Of a DNA stretch of 31,071 nt, positions 8,373 to 16,414 are shown one piece after another. Below the pieces are notes generated by a model, which was not told the origin of the DNA, searched no databases, and saw nothing but the letters and a program-made list of their open reading frames with translations. This stretch comes from Clostridium sp. CAG:590 (GTDB lineage: Bacteria > Bacillota > Clostridia > Lachnospirales > Lachnospiraceae), in the NCBI GenBank assembly GCA_000431135.1, contig HF987895.1:87269-118339 (forward strand). Reading direction: 5' to 3'. The translations under genes and the position numbers were made by a program. Position 1 is the first letter of the stretch, and every line of letters starts with the position of its first letter.

Positions 8373-8768
8373 ATGAATATTGGGTTAATCGCACATGATG
8401 CAAAAAAGAAACTAATGCAGAATTTCTGCATTGCGTATAGAGGAATTCTAAGCAAGCATGAACTATACGCTACCGGTACTACCGGACGTTTAGTGGAAGA
8501 AGTTACTAATTTAACGGTTCACAAATACTTAGCCGGACATTTGGGTGGAGAGCAGCAATTAGGTTCAGAGATTGAACATAATGATATTGATATGGTTATT
8601 TTTTTGAGAGACCCTCAATCCCCAAAGTCTCACGAACCGGATATCAACAATATTTTTATGTTATGTGATGTACATAACATCCCATTGGCAACCAATTTGG
8701 CAACCGCTGAATTGCTTGTAAAAGCATTAGACCGAGGAGACTTAGATTGGCGTGAAATGTTCAAATAA
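8373..8768 (+). CDS. mgsA: Methylglyoxal synthase with Glu at the usual catalytic Asp position
   Basis: The enzyme converts dihydroxyacetone phosphate to methylglyoxal and phosphate, a bypass of lower glycolysis. At 131 residues it has normal length. Conserved family segments are IAHDAKK (Asp9, equivalent to E. coli Asp20), the phosphate-binding YATGTTGRL, SHEPD (His87 and Asp90, equivalent to His98 and Asp101), and PLATNLATAELL. The E. coli catalytic base, Asp71 in GGDQQ, is replaced here by Glu60 in GGEQQ (codon gag). A Glu could still act as base, so this need not be an inactive enzyme. It lies just after rodA and its 3' end overlaps the next gene by 17 bases. The link to cell-shape genes is positional only. 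Confidence 0.93.
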   Translation: MNIGLIAHDAKKKLMQNFCIAYRGILSKHELYATGTTGRLVEEVTNLTVHKYLAGHLGGEQQLGSEIEHNDIDMVIFLRDPQSPKSHEPDINNIFMLCDVHNIPLATNLATAELLVKALDRGDLDWREMFK

Positions 8769-9738
8769 TAACAATAAGATAATTCATATAGGCATTATTG
8801 CTTTATTGTGTTGTTCTTTGCTAAGTGGTTGCAGTATGAATGCATATCCCAAAGAACAACCCCTTCACGTTAATACGGCATCGAACTTACCAATTGTCCG
8901 CCCCGCCGGATTAGCAAGCAATAATGTTGTAATTCCATATGATGCATATGTATATGATGATGCGGACTTTGAATATGAAGCCGGCTTATTGATCAATCAG
9001 ACAAAGAATTCAGTTGTATGTGCTGTGAATCCACACAAACAGATCTATCCGGCCAGTATGACAAAAATATTGACTGCCGTAGTTGTGATGGATGCCGTAA
9101 ACAGCGGACAAATTTCATTAAATGATACCGTTGTGATTCGAAAAGAAATTGAATTCAACGAGGCAAATGTTACTGCATTAGGTTTAGAACCGGGAGACTA
9201 TATAACCGTGAATGAATTATTACATGGTTTACTAATCTCATCCTACAATGACTGTGCCATTGCGTTAGCACGCTATGTATCCGGTTCTGTAAGTGATTTT
9301 GTAGATTTGATGAACAAAAAAGCACAGGAACTTGGTGCAACTAATTCTCATTTTGTGAACCCACATGGTTTGCATGATAATAATCATTACACAACACCAT
9401 ATGATCTATATCTGATCTTTAAAGAATTTCTGAAATATGATACACTTGTACAGATTGACAGCAGCAGCTCCTACGTTTTAACAATGTACAAGGACTCTGA
9501 AAAGATTACAACAGAACTTACTCCGACAAACGCGTTCCTGTCTAATTCCGTTGAGATGCCAACAGGATATCACATTACTGGATGGAAGACCGGAACAACA
9601 GAGAAAGCCGGTAGTTGTATTATTTTAGAGTTTGTCAATGATGAAACTAATGAAGAATACATTTGTCTTGTATCGAATGCAAAAGACCATGAAACCCTAT
9701 ATCAGAATGTCAACGACATGCTGAAACAAATATACTAA
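8752..9738 (+). CDS. Lipoprotein D-alanyl-D-alanine carboxypeptidase (peptidase S11, PBP5-like)
   Basis: It removes the terminal D-Ala from peptidoglycan stem peptides and so limits cross-linking. The start is GTG 8752, with GAGGAG at 8734-8739; it overlaps the end of mgsA. The N-terminus is a lipoprotein signal with lipobox LLSGC around residues 23-27, so the enzyme should be anchored to the outer face of the membrane by lipid instead of the C-terminal amphipathic helix found in many PBP5 proteins. All active-site motifs are present: S102-M-T-K105, S164-Y-N166 and K279-T-G. The protein ends about 50 residues after KTG, so the C-terminal beta-domain of PBP5 is absent. It is the last envelope gene of this cluster. 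Confidence 0.92.
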   Translation: MKCSNNNNKIIHIGIIALLCCSLLSGCSMNAYPKEQPLHVNTASNLPIVRPAGLASNNVVIPYDAYVYDDADFEYEAGLLINQTKNSVVCAVNPHKQIYPASMTKILTAVVVMDAVNSGQISLNDTVVIRKEIEFNEANVTALGLEPGDYITVNELLHGLLISSYNDCAIALARYVSGSVSDFVDLMNKKAQELGATNSHFVNPHGLHDNNHYTTPYDLYLIFKEFLKYDTLVQIDSSSSYVLTMYKDSEKITTELTPTNAFLSNSVEMPTGYHITGWKTGTTEKAGSCIILEFVNDETNEEYICLVSNAKDHETLYQNVNDMLKQIY

Positions 9739-9756
9739 TACTTAGGAGGCAATAAC

Positions 9757-10179
9757 ATGATAGAAATCGTTGCAGGTGAAAAAGGAAAAGGGAAAACAAA
9801 AATGCTTATGGCAAAAGCAAATAATGACATCAAGGTTACCGGTGGTAACATCGTATATCTCGATATCAACAACAAACATATGTATGAGTTAAGTAATCGT
9901 GTCAGATTAATTAATGTTACAGAATATAATATTCATTCTGCAGATATGTTTTTAGGTTTTATTTATGGAGTTGCATCACAGGATCATGATCTTGATAAAA
10001 TGTTCTTAGATAATTTTATGTCAATTGCATGTATCAGTACAGTAGAAGAAGCTGACAAACTGATCAAAGAATTATCTGTTATATCGGACAAATTTGAGAT
10101 CGAGTTTATGTTAGGTATTTCTAAACAGAAATCAGACCTGACAAAAGATTTACAGGATTTAGTAACAATTGCATTATAA
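9757..10179 (+). CDS. Small P-loop NTPase-like protein, function unknown
   Basis: A 140-residue protein with a clear Walker A motif at residues 7-14 (G-E-K-G-K-G-K-T) directly after a hydrophobic strand (IEIVA). No convincing Walker B with a following acidic pair is seen. VYLDINN around residues 34-40 is a second strand, and the C-terminal third holds a long charged helix. I do not recognise a named family; comparable short clostridial proteins are annotated only as ATP-binding or hypothetical. The binding site AGGAGG precedes the ATG by 7 bases, and the gene follows the carboxypeptidase after 18 bases. It is the last gene before a terminator, so it is probably co-transcribed with mgsA and the carboxypeptidase. 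Confidence 0.8.
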   Translation: MIEIVAGEKGKGKTKMLMAKANNDIKVTGGNIVYLDINNKHMYELSNRVRLINVTEYNIHSADMFLGFIYGVASQDHDLDKMFLDNFMSIACISTVEEADKLIKELSVISDKFEIEFMLGISKQKSDLTKDLQDLVTIAL

Positions 10180-10189
10180 TCTTAGAATC

Positions 10190-10233
10190 AAGCCCGCCCA
10201 ATCTGAATCATGCATACCGGACGGGCTTTCTCA
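10190..10233. terminator. Terminator between convergent genes
   Basis: AAGCCCGCCC (10190-10199) pairs with GGACGGGCTT (10219-10228), with one mismatched or wobble position, followed by TCTCATTT on the + strand. It closes the 0.5-10.2 kb + strand cluster and also lies just beyond the DUF378 gene on the - strand, so it may work in both directions. Confidence 0.75.
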
Positions 10234-10253
10234 TTTGTATTTCTAATATTTTA

Positions 10254-10454
10254 TTAGATCTCGCTATTCATACGCCCGTAATAGGAAATGGCATATAGTC
10301 CACCGATTCCTACAACTGCATATATAATCCGTGTAAGAATTGACATTTGTCCAAAGAGTGTACTTACCAGATCGAAATCAAAAAATCCAATCAAACCCCA
10401 GTTAATGGCACCAATCAAAACAATGGTCAATACCGTATAATCTAATGCCTTCAT
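10254..10454 (-). CDS. DUF378 family small membrane protein
   Basis: A 66-residue protein with the DUF378 pattern: LDYTVLTIVLIGAINWGLIG, FDFDLVSTLFG, then IIYAVVGIGGLYAI. Two transmembrane segments are predicted. The start at 10454 follows AAAGGAG with 8-base spacing; an upstream in-frame ATG (10487) lies before that site and is less likely. Function is unknown. The gene stands alone on the - strand between two + strand clusters, with its own promoter and a shared terminator, so it is monocistronic. Confidence 0.88.
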   Translation of the reverse strand: MKALDYTVLTIVLIGAINWGLIGFFDFDLVSTLFGQMSILTRIIYAVVGIGGLYAISYYGRMNSEI

Positions 10455-10521
10455 ATTCAAATCTCCTTTCTGTATGCAACCATACATTTGAATACTAATA
10501 TTTTTTGATTTAATAATAAAA

Positions 10522-10551
10522 ATTATACATAGATATTGTAGATATTTTCAA
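10522..10551 (-). promoter_or_regulatory. Sigma-A promoter of the DUF378 gene
   Basis: Read on the - strand: TTGAAA (10546-10551), 18-bp spacer, TATAAT (10522-10527). It lies about 70 bases upstream of the chosen start and overlaps the divergent promoter of the HlyD-like gene. Confidence 0.6.
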
Positions 10552-10564
10552 AAAATGGTACAAT
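10536..10564 (+). promoter_or_regulatory. Sigma-A promoter of the HlyD-yggS-sepF-divIVA cluster
   Basis: TTGTAG (10536-10541), a 17-bp spacer, and TACAAT (10559-10564) with an extended -10 TGg directly before it. Transcription would start near 10571, just upstream of the GGAGG and TTG start of the first gene. Confidence 0.65.
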
Positions 10565-10595
10565 AAATAGATGTAATCTATGGAGGTGTTTCATT

Positions 10596-11990
10596 TTGAG
10601 TGGCTATCATTCCCGTAAACCGAGTAATGAATTTCGAATGAATATTGGAACTATTATATTTGCCATTATTTTCTTTTACATAATTATCCGTATTTTAATA
10701 TCTTTACAGAAAGAATCTCTTTCTATATATGAGGTACAGAACAGTTATATTGATACGAATATCAGTGCAACTGCTTTAATTGTACGTCAGGAAGAACTTG
10801 TAAATGCAACGAGTTCCGGATATGTCAGCTATTATGTACGAGACGGAGAGAAGATTGGCAAGAACAAGACTGTTTATACAATTGATGAAACAGGAAGCAT
10901 CTATGAGAAGATCAAAGATGCAGATTCTGATGCGTTTGAACTGACCAATGAAGGATTGAGCGAAATACGTACACGTATATCGAACTTTGAGAATTATTTT
11001 AATTATGCCTCATTTTCCGATGTGTATAATTTTCACTATGATATTGAGAATGCTGTTTTGGAATTAACCAATGAAGCAATGATTGAACAATTAACTTCAT
11101 TAGATGATTCCTCAACCGACATTTCCACTTATAAAAAAGTAACAACAACAGATTCCGGTATTATAACCTATTACAAAGATGGTTATGAAAATTTTGATAT
11201 TCATAATTTCAAAGCGTCTGATATCAACAAATCTAATTACAAAAAAGCAACACTAAAGACCGGTGAGATCATTAATTCCGGTGATCCGGTATACAAATTG
11301 ATCACCTCTGAAAACTGGTATTTAATTGCTGAATTGTCTGACAAACAGGTTAAGGAATTGTCTGATCAGGATACCGTAACAGTGAATATTCATAACAGTT
11401 CCAAGAATATCACATGTAATTTTGAATTGACCAAACAGGATAATAAGAATTTTATTATTATTTCTCTGAATCAACAGATGGTGAATTATATCAATGACCG
11501 TTTTATTGATATCGTAATCATTCAGGATCAGAATAACGGATTGAAAATACCAAACACATCCATTACCAAGAAATCTGTCTATAAGATACCAATTGACTAC
11601 TTATCCCAGGGTTCGGATTCGACAAGTAATAATTTATTGAACATTAAGGTATTAGACGATAAAGGCGAAGTTACTCTGAAGCAGGTTTCACCGGATATTT
11701 ACAAAACGGATGATGAATATTGTTATGTTGATCCGAATGATTTTGGTCAAAATGATGTCTTGGTAAATACACAAAACAATGATACGCTTGCATTAAATAC
11801 TGCCGAAAAAGCAGAGCTCCAAGGTGTATTTTGTGTAAACCAGGGTATTGCAACATTCCGTTATATTGATGTGTTGTATCAGGATGATGAGTACACGATC
11901 GTCAAACCGGAAGTTCCATACAGCATTGCCTGGTATGATCGAATTATATTAGATCAATCCTTAGTAAAAGAAAATCAAATTATCAAATAA
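10596..11990 (+). CDS. HlyD-like membrane-anchored adaptor protein, no partner transporter nearby
   Basis: A 464-residue protein starting at TTG 10596 behind GGAGG (10582-10586). It has a short cytoplasmic N-terminus, one membrane helix (about residues 18-37) and a long extracytoplasmic part. The region TSSGYVSYYVRDGEKIGKNK (about 72-91) resembles the first half of a biotinyl-lipoyl domain of HlyD-type adaptors. The second half seems to follow near ALITSENWYLIAELSDKQ-like sequence after residue 225 (KTGEIINSGDPVYKLITS), so the hairpin insert is short. No ABC, RND or MFS transporter gene is adjacent; instead yggS, sepF and divIVA follow directly. It may therefore serve cell-envelope assembly or division instead of export, but that is inference from position. 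It starts the operon. Confidence 0.72.
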   Translation: MSGYHSRKPSNEFRMNIGTIIFAIIFFYIIIRILISLQKESLSIYEVQNSYIDTNISATALIVRQEELVNATSSGYVSYYVRDGEKIGKNKTVYTIDETGSIYEKIKDADSDAFELTNEGLSEIRTRISNFENYFNYASFSDVYNFHYDIENAVLELTNEAMIEQLTSLDDSSTDISTYKKVTTTDSGIITYYKDGYENFDIHNFKASDINKSNYKKATLKTGEIINSGDPVYKLITSENWYLIAELSDKQVKELSDQDTVTVNIHNSSKNITCNFELTKQDNKNFIIISLNQQMVNYINDRFIDIVIIQDQNNGLKIPNTSITKKSVYKIPIDYLSQGSDSTSNNLLNIKVLDDKGEVTLKQVSPDIYKTDDEYCYVDPNDFGQNDVLVNTQNNDTLALNTAEKAELQGVFCVNQGIATFRYIDVLYQDDEYTIVKPEVPYSIAWYDRIILDQSLVKENQIIK

Positions 11991-12003
11991 AGAGGTGTTT
12001 CCA

Positions 12004-12696
12004 TTGGTTAAAGAAAATTACAACTATGTTAAACAACAAGTAGAAGAAACTGCAAAAGCCTGTGGGCGTGATCCCAAAGAGATCACTCTGATCGCTGTCA
12101 GCAAGACCAAACCTCTCGAAAATATCGAGGAGTTAATTGAAATCGGCGTTGAAGATTTTGGAGAAAACAAGGTACAGGAATTATGTGATAAATACGAACA
12201 TGTTTCCCAACCGGTTCGTTTCCATCTGATTGGACATTTACAAACAAACAAAGTTAAATATATTGTTGATAAAGCCTGTCTTATCCATTCTGTTGATTCC
12301 CTGAAACTGGCTCAGACAATACAAAAGGAAGCGGCTAAGAAGCAGGTAATCGCACAAATCTTAATTGAAGTTAATGTTGCAGAGGAGGATAGCAAATTTG
12401 GTCTTCATACAGAGGATGTAATACCATTTATTCAAGAGATTTCAACAATGCCTAATCTACATGTAAACGGCTTAATGACAATTGCACCATTTGTCGATGA
12501 TCCGGAAGATAATCGAAAGTATTTCCGAACATTGAAACAATTATCACTTGACATAACTTCAAAAAACATTGATAATATTGATATGAATGTCTTATCAATG
12601 GGCATGACAAATGATTACAAAGTTGCAATAGAAGAGGGAGCAACAATGGTGCGGGTAGGAACAGCAATATTCGGAGCCCGTAACTACAATATTTAA
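12004..12696 (+). CDS. yggS: PLP homeostasis protein, YggS/PLPBP family
   Basis: A pyridoxal phosphate-binding protein without known enzymatic activity that keeps vitamin B6 and amino-acid pools balanced. TTG 12004 is chosen because AGAGG (11991-11995) fits it; the in-frame GTG 11995 overlaps that site. The product is 230 residues, the standard size. The PLP lysine lies in AVSKTKP (Lys34), and GENKVQEL, FHLIGHLQTNKVKYI, NGLMTIAP and LSMGMTNDYKVAIEEGATMVRVG are all typical, the last forming the phosphate site. In Firmicutes and Actinobacteria this gene commonly precedes sepF, as it does here after 12 bases. Confidence 0.95.
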   Translation: MVKENYNYVKQQVEETAKACGRDPKEITLIAVSKTKPLENIEELIEIGVEDFGENKVQELCDKYEHVSQPVRFHLIGHLQTNKVKYIVDKACLIHSVDSLKLAQTIQKEAAKKQVIAQILIEVNVAEEDSKFGLHTEDVIPFIQEISTMPNLHVNGLMTIAPFVDDPEDNRKYFRTLKQLSLDITSKNIDNIDMNVLSMGMTNDYKVAIEEGATMVRVGTAIFGARNYNI

Positions 12697-12708
12697 AGGA
12701 GATTAATC

Positions 12709-13260
12709 ATGGCAAAAAGCGGAATGAGTAAATTTATGGATTTTCTTAAACTCTCAGATGACGAAGAAGATTTCGATGATGATTTATTTGATGAAGAAGA
12801 GGATGATGAATATTACGAGCCTCCGAAGAAAAGAGTAAAAGAGAAGCCATCTAAGTCATACTACGATGATGAATTTGAAGAGGACTATGCACCAAAGAAG
12901 AAACCAAAACCTAAAACATCCAGTCCAAGCAAATTAGTATCTATTAACAGTCGTAATAATAATAGGAGTAGCAGTCAAGTGTTCGTAATCAAACCACAGG
13001 AATTTAATGAAGCTCAGAAAGTAACCGATTATTTAAAAGAAGGTAAAATGATCGTTATCAACATGGAAGGAATTGAAGTACACGCTGCACAACGTATCAT
13101 TGATTTTATTGGTGGTGCATGTTATGCGTTAGATGGTTCATTACAGGCAATTTCAGCTAATATATTCATTGCAGCGCCAATGAATGTAGATGTAACCGGA
13201 GATTTACGTGATGAGATACTGAATGAGTCAACTCTTTCTCCAGAATTAGCTGCATTTTAA
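12709..13260 (+). CDS. sepF: Cell division protein SepF
   Basis: SepF tethers FtsZ to the membrane and organises its filaments. The N-terminus (MAKSGMSKFMDFLKL) can form the expected amphipathic membrane helix. Residues about 18-85 are a very acidic then basic linker (DDEEDFDDDLFDEEEDD, then KKRVKEKP and KKKPKPK). The globular SepF domain runs from about residue 88: VFVIKPQEFNEAQKVTDYL, MIVINMEGI, AAQRIIDFIGGACYALDGSL and FIAAPMNVDV. At 183 residues it is slightly longer than the Bacillus protein because of the linker. GGAG precedes the ATG. It is placed between yggS and divIVA as in many Gram-positive dcw-linked clusters. Confidence 0.95.
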   Translation: MAKSGMSKFMDFLKLSDDEEDFDDDLFDEEEDDEYYEPPKKRVKEKPSKSYYDDEFEEDYAPKKKPKPKTSSPSKLVSINSRNNNRSSSQVFVIKPQEFNEAQKVTDYLKEGKMIVINMEGIEVHAAQRIIDFIGGACYALDGSLQAISANIFIAAPMNVDVTGDLRDEILNESTLSPELAAF

Positions 13261-13305
13261 TTTATCATATTATGGGAATATTGTATTGGGTAGGAGGAGA
13301 TTTGG

Positions 13306-14931
13306 ATGTTAACACCAGTAGATATACAGAATAAAGTATTTAAAGGCGGTATTGGGTTTGACAAAAGAGATGTTGAAGCCTTTATGCATGAACTATCCTC
13401 TGATTATGAGCAGCTATATCGTTCAAATGTAGAATTAAATGACAAAGTAACTACCTTGAATGAAAGTCTCCAGCATTACAAGTCGGTAGAAGATTCTATG
13501 CAAAAGGCATTGACACTATCCGAAAAAACAGCTGAAGAGACAGTCAATGCTGCTAACGATAAAGCAAGACTTATCACTACAGAAGCAGAGAAAAAAGCAG
13601 AAAGCATCTTAGAAGATGCTAAGCAGGAATTGATTGATACAAAGAATGAGATTTTCCGGTTACAACAACAACAGAAAAAGTTCAAAGAACAGTTTACACA
13701 TGTATTGGAATCTCAGTTAAAAATGATGGATGGCGAGATGATCGATATTGACCTCGGAGATGATTTTGAGCCTGACGGATTTAACAATTCGGGATTTGGC
13801 AATTTTTCCGGTGGTGGACTTGGTTCAGAAGGCGGTTTAGGTTCCGGTCTTGGTGGTGGTTACACCGGCAGCAACAATTCTGGTTTTGAACGAACCAATC
13901 AGGATCCTGCGTATGATCGTGGCACATTGAACATGGATCCATTTGCGGATGCCATGAATGGTGGTGGCCGTTTTAGTCGCCAAACCGGTGGTGCATATAA
14001 CGGAAATCAGACAAAGAAGAAATCTACAAAAACAGATTCCGGCAAATCTGGTCTGAATATGAAGCAGGACAACCCGGGTGCACATCGTGTGAAACGTACT
14101 CCGGTTCAAACGACACCTGTTGCCAACACACCGGCAGCAGATTCAACAACAGAACAAACCACCATGCATACTGCTCAGACAACTCCTGTGCAGTCAGCAT
14201 CTACTCAAGCCACAACTATAAAATCATCTGTAACATCAAAGGCTGCACCGGAATCAGCTATTCCGGCAGAGGAAAAAGAACCTGTTTTCCATACAACTCC
14301 GTCTACAAACGAGCATACATACACAGATACTCCTTATGAAGAAACAAGTGTAAGTGGTGAAGTAGAAGATAAAGTAAATGAATCTAATATGTTAGATTCT
14401 GAAGACAATTATAGCGATGGATTCGATTTTGTTGAAGACAATACAACATCTGACCAAACAACGGATTCCTCTGTTTTCTTCTCAGATGAACCGGTTAGCG
14501 GAGAGGTAGAAGATAAGATTGATGAATCTACAATGTTAGATTCCGAAGATAATTATGGTGATGGATTTGATTTTATGGATGAAGAACCGGCTCCACAGCC
14601 TGTTTCCCCTTCTCCTGTTATGAATACTCCGGATGATTCAGAAGATGAAACTTATTCCGGAGAAGTAGAAGATAAGGTGAACGAATCCAATATGTTAGAC
14701 TCCGAAGATAATTATAATGACGGATTTGACTTTGTTGTCGGAAATGACGAAGAAGAAGAGATTCCAACCATTTCAGGGAACACCTCATTGAATCTTGATC
14801 CATTCCATGAAAAAGACAATTCTTCTTCTGAAGATGAAGATGTATTAACCGGTGATGTAGAAGACAAGATTAATGAATCAAATTTAATCGGAAGTGAAGA
14901 CGATAACGATGCAGGATTTAATTTCTTATAA
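13306..14931 (+). CDS. divIVA: DivIVA-domain protein with a long Gly- and Thr-rich, repeat-bearing tail
   Basis: The first 150 or so residues are a normal DivIVA protein: MLTPVDIQNKVFKGGIGFDK (membrane-binding N-domain), then a coiled coil ending near SQLKMMDGEM. DivIVA proteins recognise curved membrane at poles and septa. Usual length is about 160-230 residues; here there are 541. The extra 390 residues contain a Gly/Asn/Ser-rich segment (about 160-225), a Thr/Pro/Ala-rich segment (about 255-345) and four acidic repeats. The tail is probably disordered and cytoplasmic, a plausible docking region for other proteins. AGGAGG precedes the ATG by about 8 bases. No Met or stop suggests a fusion of two genes. 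The lspA start overlaps its last codons. Confidence 0.9.
   Translation: MLTPVDIQNKVFKGGIGFDKRDVEAFMHELSSDYEQLYRSNVELNDKVTTLNESLQHYKSVEDSMQKALTLSEKTAEETVNAANDKARLITTEAEKKAESILEDAKQELIDTKNEIFRLQQQQKKFKEQFTHVLESQLKMMDGEMIDIDLGDDFEPDGFNNSGFGNFSGGGLGSEGGLGSGLGGGYTGSNNSGFERTNQDPAYDRGTLNMDPFADAMNGGGRFSRQTGGAYNGNQTKKKSTKTDSGKSGLNMKQDNPGAHRVKRTPVQTTPVANTPAADSTTEQTTMHTAQTTPVQSASTQATTIKSSVTSKAAPESAIPAEEKEPVFHTTPSTNEHTYTDTPYEETSVSGEVEDKVNESNMLDSEDNYSDGFDFVEDNTTSDQTTDSSVFFSDEPVSGEVEDKIDESTMLDSEDNYGDGFDFMDEEPAPQPVSPSPVMNTPDDSEDETYSGEVEDKVNESNMLDSEDNYNDGFDFVVGNDEEEEIPTISGNTSLNLDPFHEKDNSSSEDEDVLTGDVEDKINESNLIGSEDDNDAGFNFL
14353..14928 (+). repeat. Four acidic 26-residue repeats in the DivIVA tail
   Basis: Repeats begin at residues 350, 398, 451 and 515 (bases 14353, 14497, 14656 and 14848). 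The shared pattern is [ST]G[ED]VEDK[VI][ND]ES, then [NT][ML][LI] and [DG]SED, and finally a GF[DN]F end. The fourth copy forms the extreme C-terminus and is the most diverged. Spacers of 22-38 residues are unrelated to each other. The copies differ at many synonymous codon positions. Confidence 0.9.
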
Positions 14932-15490
14932 TCAAAAAACAAATACAAAGATTGCAGGCAAGCTTTTGTCTGCAATCCTTTCATTTATTATGCTGATTGG
15001 TATTGACCAGCTTACCAAATATCTTATTGATAAAAAGATGGCATTATATGATTCCATTGAAGTATTCCCAGGGATTTTTGAGATCCATTATATCCGCAAT
15101 GCCGGTGCCGCATGGGGAATGTTTCAAAACAAACAGATCTTATTCTATATCTGTACTGTCATTGTACTGATACTTGGTATTATGATCTATATCCGCTGTC
15201 TTGCCTTGAATCAATATAAGGATCTTCGGATTTTATTGGTTCTGATATTATCCGGTGCAGTTGGTAATTTTATCGATCGTGTACGATTTCAATATGTAAT
15301 TGATTTCTTTTATTTTAAACTGATTGATTTTCCGGTATTTAATGTAGCGGATTGTTATGTTACCGTTGGTTTTATCTTATTACTTATTCTAATCTTATTT
15401 AAATACAAAGAAGATGATTTTGAGAATATTTTTTCTTTCAATAATAAGAAGATATCCTCTACAACTTCAAACGATAATAGGAGTGAATAA
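14909..15490 (+). CDS. lspA: Lipoprotein signal peptidase (signal peptidase II)
   Basis: LspA is an aspartyl protease of the cytoplasmic membrane that removes signal peptides from diacylglyceryl-modified prolipoproteins, such as the carboxypeptidase encoded at 8752-9738. From ATG 14909 the product is 193 residues. Motifs: GIDQLTKYLI (31-40), RNAGAAWG (63-70), GAVGNFIDR with catalytic Asp123, and FNVADCYV with catalytic Asp148. Four membrane segments are visible. The N-terminus is some 20 residues longer than usual and the ribosome binding site is weak, so the start is uncertain; GTG 14894 is possible but has no better site. Overlap with the divIVA end suggests translational coupling. The hydrophilic tail after about residue 170 is longer than in most homologues. 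Confidence 0.92.
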   Translation: MQDLISYNQKTNTKIAGKLLSAILSFIMLIGIDQLTKYLIDKKMALYDSIEVFPGIFEIHYIRNAGAAWGMFQNKQILFYICTVIVLILGIMIYIRCLALNQYKDLRILLVLILSGAVGNFIDRVRFQYVIDFFYFKLIDFPVFNVADCYVTVGFILLLILILFKYKEDDFENIFSFNNKKISSTTSNDNRSE

Positions 15491-15493
15491 TAC

Positions 15494-16414
15494 ATGGAAT
15501 ATACATTAGAATATCCCGACGTAGCCCCGGAACGTATTGATAAATATATTAATACACAAATATCTGAATTATCCCGATCATATATTCAGCAATTGATTCA
15601 GAACAATATGATCAAAGTAAACAACAAAGACTGTAAAGCCAATTACAAATGCAAGGTTGGCGATTTGATATATATATATGCAGAAGAACCAAAGGAATTA
15701 GATGTGATTGCGGAAGATATTCCACTTGATATTGTGTACGAAGATGATTCCATTATTATAATCAATAAGCCAAAACATATGGTGGTGCATCCCGCAGCAG
15801 GTCACGAATCGGGAACATTGGTTAATGCTTTGTTATATCACTGCAGCGATTCTTTATCCTCAATCAACGGAGTAAAACGCCCGGGCATTGTACATCGGAT
15901 TGATCAGAATACAACCGGAATCCTGGTTATATGTAAAAATGATCATGCACATAAAATCCTTGCTGAACAGTTAAAAGAACATAGCATTACCCGTAAATAT
16001 CATGCAATATGCTATGGAACATTCAAAGAGCCGGAGGGAACTATTCATGCACCAATCGGACGTCATCCGATTGATCGCAAAAAAATGGCGATTAACCATA
16101 AGAATGGAAGAGATGCCATAACTCATTACCGTGTACTGGAACAATTTCATAATTATTCCTATATTGAATGCACATTAGAAACCGGCCGCACACATCAAAT
16201 ACGCGTGCACATGGCATCTATCGGGCATCCATTGTTAGGTGATGATGTGTATGGGCCCAAGAATCCTAAAATAAAGGGGTTAGAAGGTCAAACCTTACAT
16301 GCTAAGACATTAGGATTTATTCATCCCGATACCAACCAATACGTTGAATTCGATTCGGAATTACCTGATTATTTTCAAAAGCTATTAGATAAATTAAGAT
16401 CAAATGATAAATAA
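15494..16414 (+). CDS. RluD-type RNA pseudouridine synthase
   Basis: It isomerises uridine to pseudouridine in RNA, most likely large-subunit rRNA. An S4 RNA-binding domain fills about residues 12-75. The RluA/RluD catalytic motif is HRIDQNTTGILV, with catalytic Asp137. Other family marks are INKPKHMVVHPAAGH (90-104), ETGRTHQIRVHMASIGHPLLGD near residue 230, and the LHAKTLGF segment. Length (306) is standard. GGAG lies 8-9 bases before the ATG, and the gene begins 3 bases after lspA, the usual lspA-rluD pairing. Which RluA-family member it is cannot be decided from sequence alone. Its stop lies inside the stem of the downstream terminator. Confidence 0.93.
   Translation: MEYTLEYPDVAPERIDKYINTQISELSRSYIQQLIQNNMIKVNNKDCKANYKCKVGDLIYIYAEEPKELDVIAEDIPLDIVYEDDSIIIINKPKHMVVHPAAGHESGTLVNALLYHCSDSLSSINGVKRPGIVHRIDQNTTGILVICKNDHAHKILAEQLKEHSITRKYHAICYGTFKEPEGTIHAPIGRHPIDRKKMAINHKNGRDAITHYRVLEQFHNYSYIECTLETGRTHQIRVHMASIGHPLLGDDVYGPKNPKIKGLEGQTLHAKTLGFIHPDTNQYVEFDSELPDYFQKLLDKLRSNDK

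Noticed and set aside
14281..14931. DivIVA tail as a separate gene fused by error
   Set aside because: The frame runs without a stop from the DivIVA domain through Gly- and Thr-rich linkers into the repeats, and no internal ribosome binding site with a good start is evident.
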